Assembly: GCA_001275005.1 (NCBI GenBank)
Contig: JWZX01000987.1
Location: 1-17,470, forward strand
DNA: 17,470 bases
Reading direction: 5' to 3'
Source: Chrysochromulina tobinii
Lineage: Eukaryota; Haptophyta; Prymnesiales; Chrysochromulinaceae
Below are positions 8,933-16,283 of the stretch, one piece after another. The position numbers and the translations under genes are program-made. The notes beneath the pieces were generated by a model. The model was not told where the DNA came from, made no database searches, and worked only from the letters and a program-made list of their open reading frames with translations. Position 1 is the stretch's first letter, and each line of letters begins with the position of its first letter.

Positions 8933-8972
8933 GTTGTTTGTCCGAAGATGCCGTTGTTTGTCCGAAGATGCC
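8933..8972 (-). repeat. Exact 20-bp tandem repeat in the presumed 5' UTR
   Basis: The unit gttgtttgtccgaagatgcc occurs at 8933-8952 and 8953-8972 without mismatch, ending 3 bases before the glycosyltransferase ATG at 8929. It may lie in the 5' UTR or core promoter. Confidence 0.85.
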
Positions 8973-10015
8973 GAGAGTCAAGACGGGCCGCCACCCTGTG
9001 CGCACAGCGCCGGTGGCCCCACGCGCGGAAAACAAGTCCTTTTTGGTTTTTAATATGGGCCCAGGGGGCGAGGGCTGGGGACCCGCTTTTCTTTTCGTCT
9101 CTCTATACATAAACATGCACCCGGACCCGGACAGCGGAAACCGCGGACGCCACCTACGGACGCCTCCCACGCAGTTGGGCGGATCGGCGGGCGCAGGCCT
9201 GCGGCGCACCGCCGCGCCGACATCGGAGCGAGGCAGCAACCTCTGTGGGTTACGCACACGCACCAGGCGGGGAGGCGACGATGGCGGGGCGCGGCGCGTG
9301 GAGACTAGATGGCGGGGCGCGGCGCGTGGAGACAATGGCGCCATCGTCGCCTCCCCCGGTTCTGCTCGGACGCCGTCCCACATCGCCTTGCAATGCGCCG
9401 ACGCTTCCTTGCCACCGTGCCCGTCGGGGCGGCGTTGGAGACGCCGGCGGCATCAAACCTGCGTGCACCGACGCGCCCGATGGCGCGCGCCCCCGTGGGG
9501 AACGCAAAGACGCACTCGACACCGTCGCATTACGACGGTGTCGAGCACAAGTGGTGGCTTCCATCGCCGCCGCCGCCGCCGCCGCCTCCGTGGGCGTCAC
9601 GCCGAAGGCCGAGGCACCACATTCGGCGCTGATTGCGCCGCGCAACGCGCGGCGTCGGCGCCTTCGCCGCCGCACGTGCACAGCACGCGCGCGCGCTCCG
9701 CGCCATCGTGCTGCGGGCACGAGCTGGCCCGAGTTTGAGAGTCCGAGCGCAGCTCCTCCGTAGCGCGCGCGCGTCAAGGCGCGCGGCGAAAGGGGCGGGC
9801 AGGTTGATGGCAAATGGAGAGATGGTTGGGAGCAACGCCGTCCTCCGACGCGCCTGGAGCCGGCCGCAGCGGGGCGCGGAGGCGCGCGCGCATGCGCGCG
9901 GTGCGCAAAAAAAAAGGTTGGAGGAGCACGAATTAAAGGGGGTCCGAGCCAGAACCCTGAAAGGCTGCTGCGCTCGCCTTTTTCAGGGTCCCCAGGATTT
10001 ATTCTCTCTCTTCGC
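8973..10015. other. About 1 kb without a convincing gene
   Basis: The region holds the upstream side of the glycosyltransferase gene and the 3' end of the ubiquitin-like gene. ORFs on both strands (for example 9245-9763 plus, 9250-10029 minus) are long only because GC is very high; their translations are arginine/alanine/proline-rich with no recognisable domain. A 26-bp unit is repeated exactly at 9280-9305 and 9308-9333. Runs of ccgccg lie near 9567-9590 and alternating gcgcgc near 9885-9900. A hairpin at 9954-9989 is listed separately. Confidence 0.5.
9954..9989 (-). other. Hairpin downstream of the ubiquitin-like gene
   Basis: ACCCTGAAAGGC (9954-9965) pairs with GCCTTTTTCAGGGT (9976-9989): 12 base pairs with a two-base bulge and a 10-nt loop. 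It begins 27 nt past the stop codon at 10016-10018, so it would be in the 3' UTR of that minus-strand gene. It could be a processing or stability element; it does not match the histone stem-loop. Confidence 0.55.
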
Positions 10016-10543
10016 TCATCCAGCTCCAATCGCCAGCGCCCCGCTCACGCCGCCGCCTTTGAGCGCTGCGTACCGCGCCGCCTTCGCGTCCCGTTCAGCC
10101 TGTTCAGCTTTTTGGAGGGCCTCTACACGCAGGTCCCTGCCCTCGCGAAGTAGCAACGGGCACGAACTGACGCGCGGCGCGAAGTCGTAGTAGAAGGTGC
10201 GCGGCTCGTCCGGTCCGGACGCGGCGAAGTCGAGTTCGCTGATCGGCGTCGACGGGTCGCTGAGCTTGTTGGTCGGGTGCACCTCCTCCTTATAAAGGGT
10301 GAAGTCGGTCACGGTGCCACCATGCCTCTGCTCGATGAGGCTTTTGAGCTCGAAGACGCACATCGAGGCGGGCACGCGCACCGTGAAGTCCATCACGCGC
10401 CACACGACGCCTCGCACTTGCAACGTCAGGTGCGACACGATCGGCTTCCGAATCATCAGAGGCTCCTCGGGCACTGCTGTGGGTTGCCAGCCAGCTTTGC
10501 CTCCTTTCTCCTTTTTGCCGCCACCTTTGCCCTTCTTCCCCAT
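10016..10543 (-). CDS. Small protein with a ubiquitin-like (beta-grasp) domain
   Basis: Single-exon frame of 175 residues. The ATG at 10543 opens MGKKGKGGGKKEKGGK, a basic lysine/glycine tail of the kind seen in many small algal and ciliary proteins; an in-frame ATG 12 codons upstream (10579) is less likely. Residues about 37-105 (IVSHLTLQVRGVVWRVMDF, VRVPASMCVFELKSLIEQRH, DFTLYKEEVHPTNKLSDPST) follow the strand-strand-helix-strand order of a ubiquitin-like fold, including a length-sensing helix and a 'LY/PxxxL' stretch. The domain ends near FYYDFAP, and there is no diglycine for conjugation. An alanine-rich charged helix (about 140-165) closes the protein. Function unknown; a non-conjugated scaffolding domain is the most that can be inferred. 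Confidence 0.65.
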   Translation of the reverse strand: MGKKGKGGGKKEKGGKAGWQPTAVPEEPLMIRKPIVSHLTLQVRGVVWRVMDFTVRVPASMCVFELKSLIEQRHGGTVTDFTLYKEEVHPTNKLSDPSTPISELDFAASGPDEPRTFYYDFAPRVSSCPLLLREGRDLRVEALQKAEQAERDAKAARYAALKGGGVSGALAIGAG

Positions 10544-10831
10544 CGCAGATCGCGCCGGCGACTCCGCTTGGGGGCGCACGGGGGGGGCCTAGCAAGGTGG
10601 CCGGCGGCGGCAGTCCGTCTCGGTAAGAAAACGAACGAGAGAATGGGCGCCCACTAAGGCGCTTTTCTCAAAGATACCATCCAAGAGCCTACATGTAGCT
10701 CTTTTCTTTTCACGCTGGATCCTTCCTCTTTCGGCAGTCTTTCGGCGGCGTCGAATGTTGTCGAACTTCTCACAGAGTTTGCGTCGGGATTGCACTTCGG
10801 GTTCCGTCCCCGCCGAGTGTAGTCGTACAAC
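10544..10831. promoter_or_regulatory. Divergent intergenic region (probable two-way promoter)
   Basis: The 288 bp separate the ATGs of the ubiquitin-like gene (minus) and the URC1 fusion gene (plus), so both promoters and 5' UTRs should lie here. There is a GGGGGGG run near 10582. I see no convincing TATA box or initiator, and small ORFs here have no coding character. Confidence 0.45.
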
Positions 10832-13800
10832 ATGTCAATCCACCCGTCCACACGCCTCCTGGTGAAGCTGACGACGCACCCGAGCAACTTTGGAGTGGAC
10901 CCGGAGCCCCTTGACTGGGGCAACCGCGATCCGAAGAAGCGCGGGCCGGTCGTCGCGACCGTCTCGAAGCCGGGAATGCGGAACGCCATCGGGGCGCACT
11001 CGGGCACGTACTGTGTGTACCGCGCGGTCGCGCTCGCGGTGCAATCGGCACCAGCCGACTTCCGGCCCGACTTCACCAACACGCTGCCGCCGGTTAAGAT
11101 CGGCCCCTTCGAGAGCTGGTTCGACACATCGAAGATCGCCTCGCTCGACCCATGGGGCCACGTGCCGCAGTCCATCTTCGGCGACCGCCTCGCGAACGGG
11201 ACGCTCGACATCCGGCCGACGATCTCGGTGACCAAGTCGCACCTCGAGCTCCCCGAGCTTCAGCTCGCCGTCAAGAACGGCACCCTCAAAAAGGACGGCA
11301 CCGTGATCGTCGACACCGTGGGTGCGTTCGAGAGCTCGGTGGTCGTCACGAAGGCGGCCGTTGAGCCGGTCTGGTACCTGCCCGAGGTGGCGAGGCGGTT
11401 CAAGTGCGACGAGATGCAGCTGCGTCGCACCCTCTACGAGCAGACTGGCGGCATGTTCCCTGAGCTCGTGACGCGGAACGATCTGAAACTCTTCTTACCT
11501 CCGGTGAACGGCATGACGGTCTACATCATAGGCACAGTCGAGTCCATCCCGGATGTGCGAGAGCCGCCGCGCTGCTGAGTGGATGTGCTGAGTGGATGTG
11601 CTGAGTGGATGTGCTGAGTGGAACCCTGATCCACCCTGATCGACCCTGATGGAAATGGCAATTACCTGCTCCACCCTGACCCTGTTGGCTTCGGATGTCA
11701 GGTGAGCAAGCCGCTCGTGGTGCGCCTCCACGACGAATCGGCAGACTCGGACATTTTCAACGCGGATGCTTCAACGTGTCGGCCGTACCTGATCCACGGC
11801 ATCGTTGAGTGCGTGCGCGCGGCGCAGGCCGGCGGCGCCGGCCTGATCGTGTACAACCGCGCGGAGGGCAACGCCCTCGGAGAGGTCGCCAAGTTCCTCG
11901 TGCACAACGCACGCAAGGTGTGGGCGAGCCTTGACGAACCCTGACGAACCCTGACTAATTCGCAGCTCCTCGTGCACCTTGCACACAAGGTGCGGCCCAC
12001 GCCGACTCGGTCGGCGTTCAGAGTGCCCTCGATTGCAACGGACGAACCCGTACCAACCCTGACGAACCCTGACGAATTCGGATGTCCCCGGGCAGGTGCA
12101 CGGCGACTCGGTCGACACTTTCTACGATCAGCAGAAGAAGGTGGCAGGCGCTGACGACGCTCGGCTGTACGAGCTGCTCCCCGACGTGCTGCATTGGCTG
12201 GGTGTGACGCAGATCGATAAGTTCGTCTCGCGATCGGCGGCCAAGGTGCACCTTGATGACCCTTGATTGCGGCGGACGAGCCCGCCGCGGCCACTGATGG
12301 CCTGCCTGATGGCCTGCTTGATGGCCTGCCTGATAGCCTGCCTGAATGCGCCGCAACACAGGGGCACGCCGTCGAATCTTCCCTGACGAACCCTGACGAA
12401 CCCTGACGAATTCGGGTCCCGGGCAGGTGCACGCCGTCGAATCTTCGGGCATCAGGATAGTCGAGGTGACCGGTCTTCCCGAGCGCTTCGTTCCGCGGGC
12501 CGCCACTGTTGAGTCGGCGGCCCGGTCGCCGCTCGCCGGCCCCGTGAAGCTCTCGCCCAAGCGCGCCATGCTCGACTCGGCGGGTCTGCCGGCCAAACGC
12601 CCTCACCTCCCCGACTCTCTGGGCGAAGTGGGGGCCCCGCCACCACCCCTCGAGCTCAACCGCCGTCGGATCGATTTGAAGCGGCGTGTGGTGCTCACGA
12701 CGCATCCGCTCCAGTATGGATCTCGGCCCGCCCAGATTGTGTGGGGAGCTCCTTCCCCACAGGCGCGTGGGCCGGTCATTGCAACTTTGGTGCGCCCTGA
12801 GCTGCGCAATGCGATCGGTACCCACAACGGGCCGTACGCCATCTACCGCGCGGTTGCCGCCGCCAAGGGCGCCTTCGAGACGACGAAACGGTCCGACCTC
12901 GCATTCACAGCTCCGCCCGTGAAGATCGGCCCGTACCCTTCGTGGTACGACCCGAGCAAGATCGCATCGATCGACCCATGGGGGCATCTGGCTGGCTTCC
13001 AGGACGGGCCTGGCGCAGCGATGGCGGCCGCGGGCGCGGAGATCCAGCCGACGATTGCCATTACGGAAGCGACTCTTCGCATGCCCGAGATCATCGACGC
13101 GATGAAAAAGGGACGGCTCAAGGCGGACGGCAAAATCTTGCAGGTGCGCCTTCATGACGCCTCTGATTGCGCCTTGATGGCGCCTTGAATGGCGCCTTGC
13201 TTGTGACTCTGATTGCCATCCTGCAGGAGGACGGCACTCTCTCATGGCATGCTGATTGCCTCCCTCATTGCATGCTGATTGCCATCCCGCAGGAGGACGG
13301 CACTCTCTCAGTGGTCAAATGCGCCATCGACCCTGTTTGGTTCCTACCGGGCATCGCCGAGCGGTTCAAGCTCGAGGAGGCCAAGCTGCGTCAGAACCTC
13401 TTCGAGCAGGTACGGAGCACGAGCCCTTATTGCATGCTGATGACCTCCCTTATTGCATGCTGATGGCCTCCCTCTCATTGCACGCCTCTGCGAGCAGACT
13501 GGCGGAATGTTCCCTGAGCTCGTCACGCGGAACGATCTGAAAGTGTTTCTGCCCCCCATTGGGGGATGCACGTGCTACATCATCGGCGACCCGGCGAGCT
13601 TGCCTGACACCTCGATACGGCTGTGCGTGCGCGTGCACGATGAGTGTAACGGTTCGGATGTCTTCGGCTCGGATATCTGCACGTGCCGCCCGTACCTTAT
13701 CCACGGCATCGAGGAGTGCGTCAAAGAAGCACAGGAAGGCGGTGCCGGCCTCATCGTCTACAACCGCAAGGAGGGCGTGCTCTTGGGAGGTGACCAAGTT

Positions 13801-14556
13801 CATGGTGTACAACGCGCGCAAGCGGCAGGAGGGGGGCGACACCGCAGCCAACTACTTCAAGCGCACCGAGATGATCGCAGGCGTACAGGTCTGATGGCCA
13901 CTGAGTACATGTTGATGGCCTCTGAGTGCCTCTGAGTGCCTCTGATGACCTCTGATGACCTCTGCTTGCCTCTGATGGCCTCCTCGTCTTCCTTTGGGCG
14001 CTCTCAGGATATGCGCTTCCAAGAGTTGATGCCTGACCCTCTGCACTGGCTCGGCGTGACACGAATCGACAAATTCATCTCGATGTCGGATATGAAGTAC
14101 GACGCGATCGTGAGCAGCGGCATCGAGATCATCGACCGTATCGACATCCCTGATGAGCTCATCCCACCAGATGCCAAGGCGAGTGCACATGATGCCTCCA
14201 GATGCCTTCAGATGCCTCCAGATGCCTCCAGATGCCTCCAGATGCCAAGGCGAGGGCGCCGCCGAGAACACATGATGGCCTCTGGTTGTCACATGGTTGC
14301 CTCTGATTGTCACATGATGGCCTCTGGTTTGCAAATCATTGCTTCTGATGGCCACACGATTGGGTCTGAATGCACGAGCACATCCCTCCGGTGGGCATCT
14401 CCGCAGGTCGAGATCGACGCCAAGGTGTACGCGGGCTACTACGCGGGCTCGAAGGAGGTGAAGACCATGGAGCAGCTCGCGTTCACCGTCGGACGGGTGA
14501 ACGAGTCGTGGCGGGCGGCCGAGCCAGTGAGTTCTGCACCACCGAGCCATGAGTAA
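10832..14556 (+). CDS. URC1: Tandem-fused URC1 / GTP cyclohydrolase II-like protein, eight exons
   Basis: Exons: 10832-11554, 11702-11917, 12096-12245, 12427-13143, 13293-13409, 13498-13888, 14008-14178, 14407-14556; all junctions are phase 0. About 878 residues if the frameshift in exon 6 is discounted. Two URC1-type GTP cyclohydrolase II domains follow each other (about 1-400 and 445-878), each with the family blocks (TTHP, RNAIGTH, IASxDPWGH, TGGMFPELVTRNDLK, CTCRPYLIHGI, LHWLGVT). Exon 4 runs from the end of copy 1 into copy 2 without a stop, so this is a fusion, not two genes. Copy 2 keeps three zinc cysteines (codons at 13645, 13678, 13684); copy 1 has Ser at two (11738, 11771). In fungi and bacteria URC1 acts in uracil catabolism. 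The last exon stops at 14554, but GTGAGT at 14527 could be another donor. Exon 6 (391 nt) is one base over a multiple of three. Confidence 0.8.
11555..11701 (+). other. URC1-fusion intron 1, with 13-bp donor-like array
   Basis: CCGGAT|GTGCGA to GATGTCAG|GTGAGC, 147 nt, phase 0. A 13-bp unit, ctgagtggatgtg, is repeated 3.7 times at 11575-11622; its ggatgtgc core matches the exon end plus donor. Then follow ccctgatcca-type decamers. CGGATGT recurs at the acceptor (11692-11698). Confidence 0.8.
11918..12095 (+). other. URC1-fusion intron 2, containing a duplicated mini-exon
   Basis: CGCAAG|GTGTGG to CGGGCAG|GTGCAC, 178 nt, phase 0. Inside, 11966-11989 is a 24-nt imperfect copy of the exon 2 end, with its own acceptor (TTCGCAG|) and donor (AAG|GTGCGG). 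It would encode LLVHLAHK in frame, against FLVHNARK in the exon. Repeats of CCTGACGAA fill both sides. Confidence 0.75.
12246..12426 (+). other. URC1-fusion intron 3, with duplicated acceptor region
   Basis: GCCAAG|GTGCAC to CGGGCAG|GTGCAC, 181 nt, phase 0; AGGTGCAC is repeated at both boundaries. The first bases of exon 4 (12429-12446) recur exactly at 12364-12381 (18 of 18), behind another CAG. The rest is TGATGGCCTGCC-type and CCTGACGAA repeats. Confidence 0.8.
13144..13292 (+). other. URC1-fusion intron 4, with two usable acceptors
   Basis: TTGCAG|GTGCGC to CCCGCAG|GAGGAC, 149 nt, phase 0. The acceptor and exon 5 start (13277-13310) recur at 13211-13244 with one mismatch in 34. The spacing of 66 bp keeps the frame open, so using the upstream acceptor at 13226 would add 22 residues. 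Confidence 0.8.
13410..13497 (+). other. URC1-fusion intron 5, 88 nt, flanked by a 12-bp direct repeat
   Basis: CTCTTCGAGCAG (13398-13409) precedes the donor GTACGG, and CTCTGCGAGCAG (13486-13497) ends the intron: 11 of 12 identical. The sister copy in the same gene has an uninterrupted CTCTACGAGCAG followed by ACTGGCGG at 11432-11451. The intron holds two units of ttattgcatgctgatg. Confidence 0.9.
13774..13790 (+). other. Apparent frameshift in the catalytic region of URC1 copy 2
   Basis: Upstream the frame reads LIVYNRKEG; downstream, EVTKFMVYNARKR appears in another frame. Copy 1 has EGNALGEVAKF across the same place with no gap. Two missing bases explain it, most simply one C after 13776 and one G in the run at 13785-13787. 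The exon is 391 nt, two short of a multiple of three. No stop-free alternative splice is evident. Confidence 0.75.
13889..14007 (+). other. URC1-fusion intron 6, decamer array
   Basis: GTACAG|GTCTGA to CTCTCAG|GATATG, 119 nt, phase 0. Almost the whole intron is TCTGATGGCC, TCTGAGTGCC and TCTGATGACC units. The donor GTCTGATGGCC is itself one unit. A short pyrimidine tract precedes the acceptor. Confidence 0.8.
14179..14406 (+). other. URC1-fusion intron 7, GC-AG type, exon-derived array
   Basis: GCCAAG|GCGAGT to CCGCAG|GTCGAG, 228 nt, phase 0; the GC donor context is near-ideal. The exon end plus donor (14167-14183) recurs exactly at 14238-14254 (17 of 17). Between the two copies lie TCCAGATGCC decamers that match the exon end CCAGATGCC. 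The second half has TCTGATGGCC-like units. Confidence 0.75.
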
Positions 14557-14604
14557 ACAGAGTGATCAGTGACTCAGACCTCTCGGCACCACCGAGCCAT
14601 GAGT
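14536..14604 (+). repeat. Duplicated 19-bp segment around the URC1 stop codon
   Basis: gcaccaccgagccatgagt occurs exactly at 14536-14554 and 14586-14604, 50 bp apart. The first copy covers the last sense codons. With GTGAGT at 14527 this could instead be a last intron leading to a short final exon. Confidence 0.7.
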
Positions 14605-15159
14605 CAGCGCGTTGGCAATTACGAAGCGAGAAATTACCAGAGTGCCAGAGGTGACGGCTGCGCGCGAGGACCGAGAGGTTTGAGGTGCGGGGACGGACGG
14701 ATCGCACGGCGGCGCGCCGACCGCGCGGCCGCGGGCCCGGCCGTGGCGAGTGGCGCCGAGAGAGTGCGAGACAGAGGACAGTCCGGCGCTCCGGCGGGGT
14801 GAATGCTGAATGGCCACCAACCCGAACGCAAAGCCGAACGGTCGATCGCGCGGGAACTGTTTCAAACCGTTTTGCGAAAGGATTTTAGGCTAACAATCTG
14901 GCCCACAACGGACTCTGGCAGATTTGGGGCGCTGTGTGGCACAGCAAGTGAAAGCGCGGAAGACCAGACCGGGATCCGCGTGGGCCGGTGCCGCGTGCGC
15001 GCCGCTCAGTGTGTCAGAACACAGAACTAGCGCAAGGTGCGCACACACAGGCCAATCGCACACTGGGCAGTCGTCCGATTGTAGCGGCACCTCTCTCCAC
15101 ACGGAGAGAGCGGCGCACCGCCTCACCGCCGCTGGCTGTTCCAGCACCGGTCGGCCAGC
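14605..15159. other. Convergent 3' intergenic region
   Basis: It lies between the ends of the URC1 fusion (plus) and the EFCAB10-like gene (minus), so it should hold both 3' UTRs and polyadenylation sites. GC-rich sequence with gcgcgcgg-type runs near 14660-14740. ORFs on both strands are arginine-rich and unconvincing. No AATAAA, repeat array or RNA gene seen. Confidence 0.5.
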
Positions 15160-16046
15160 TCAGTGCTTGGGCAGGAGAGACATGAAAGCGGTTTTATCGA
15201 GGAGCTCGCCTTCCCGCGACTGGGGCGGCATCGTGACTCTCACCCCCAGCGCATCAAAGGCTTCCAAGCACTGCGTGCGCGTGAGTCCGCGGCCCGAGAC
15301 GTCGTACATCGAGTACAGCGTCTCGATGTCCTGCCCGCTGAAAAAGTTCATCGGCGAGCTCGGCGTCTTCGTCTCCTTGAGCTTGGCTAGCTCGGCGATG
15401 AGGTACCCGCGCGGATCGCTGGGACGCTCGGAGACGAGCTTCTGGCTGAGCAGGTCGAAGAGCTCGAGCAGCTTGTGCTGCTTCAGGTACTCCTCCGCCT
15501 GGTACACGGGGTCATCCTTGCGGCGCTGAGCCAACGCCGCGGCCTCCTTGCGAGCCTCCTTGCCGCGACGGGCCGCCTGGATGCGAGTCGACGCCGCCGC
15601 AATCTCCTCCTTCTCCTTCCTCTGCTTTTTCCGCTGTATGTAGCCCTTGGCGCCCGCTCCCAACCGTGCGGAAGCTTCCGCCTCCGCCGCCTCCGCCGCC
15701 GCCTGCGCCGCCGCCGCTGCCGCCTCCCGCTGTGCACGGACCTGGTCCCGAGCGTCCTTGCCGCGCTTGACGGATTGCAACTTCGAAGCGGCCGCGTTCT
15801 CCTCGGCCCTCATCTGCTTCACCTGCGCCCGGGCCGCCCTGCGGAAGGCAGCAGGCAGATCACGGGCAAGGGTGAGCGCGAGCACAGGTGCAGAGCCGCG
15901 GGCACAGGCAGAGGGATGCCCTCTCGGAGCTCTCCTTGTAGCGCCGAGCGTGGCCGTGCGCTGATGGTTCAAGAGGCTCCGCTGCGAGCGCACTGGCCAC
16001 GCTTGACGGATTGCAACTTCGCAGCGGCCGCGTTCTCCTCGTCCAT
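15160..16046 (-). CDS. EFCAB10: IQ-repeat / RIIa-like / EFCAB10-like protein, two exons
   Basis: Exon 1 is 16046-15994 and exon 2 is 15838-15160, joined CA|G in phase 2, giving 243 residues. The ATG at 16046 (MDEENAAAAKLQSVKRG) was chosen because the joined product aligns with its own repeats: KRGQAARAQVKQ in the first repeat against KRGKDARDQVRAQ in the second. Three IQ-like motifs lie at about 6-20, 34-50 and 98-114 (the last AASTRIQAARRGKEAR), likely calmodulin binding. A dimerisation/docking (RIIa/Dpy-30-like) helix pair at about 128-172 (VYQAEEYLKQHKLLELFDLL, RPSDPRGYLIAELAKLKE) is followed by an EF-hand-like region (about 187-243, ETLYSMYDVSGRGLTRTQCL), as in animal EFCAB10. The EF loop (DVSGRGLT) lacks some calcium ligands. 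Inference: axonemal protein of a cilium or flagellum. Confidence 0.75.
15839..15993 (-). other. Intron of the EFCAB10-like gene
   Basis: Donor GCCA|GTGCGC at 15993, acceptor TTCCGCAG ending at 15839, 155 nt. The junction restores the repeat register of the protein. Unlike most introns in the window it has no CTGAT-type array. Exon 1 and the start of exon 2 encode nearly the same peptide (EENAAAAKLQSVKRG and EENAAASKLQSVKRG), so intron and repeat probably expanded together. Confidence 0.65.
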
Positions 16047-16283
16047 TGGAAGCGCTGCGTGGCCGTGCGACGGCTCAGCAACACCAGTGCGCCAGGGTGC
16101 GCAACGACCGTCCTTTTGATGCGATGCGTGAACGGAACGAAACTCATGCCGTGAAAATGTGTTCACGTATTTTGGTAAAGTCCTTGGAACCAAAGCCAAA
16201 ATATTAAAAGAAACTACATAAAACTCCACGCGCCTTTTAAGGCAACTCTGCTTGCGCGAGCAGAGTCGGTCCACTCAATTCCT
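16047..16283. promoter_or_regulatory. Divergent intergenic region (probable two-way promoter)
   Basis: These 237 bp separate the ATGs of the EFCAB10-like and mannan synthase genes. The part at about 16150-16230 is clearly AT-rich against a GC-rich background (aaaatattaaaagaaac), a plausible core promoter for the plus-strand gene. No specific factor site can be named. Confidence 0.45.

Noticed and set aside
9245-10029. A gene in the 9.2-10.0 kb region on either strand
   Set aside because: Open frames exist on both strands at once, as expected for this GC content; no domain, no consistent start and no splice structure.
10832-13143. Two separate tandem URC1 genes
   Set aside because: Exon 4 (12427-13143) runs from the C-terminal block of copy 1 into the N-terminal block of copy 2 without a stop, and no promoter-like gap separates them.
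11698-13245. 515-codon minus-strand ORF opposite the URC1 fusion
   Set aside because: It crosses URC1 exons and introns alike and contains translated intron repeats (EFVRVRQGSSG-type), so it is a by-product of high GC and repeats.
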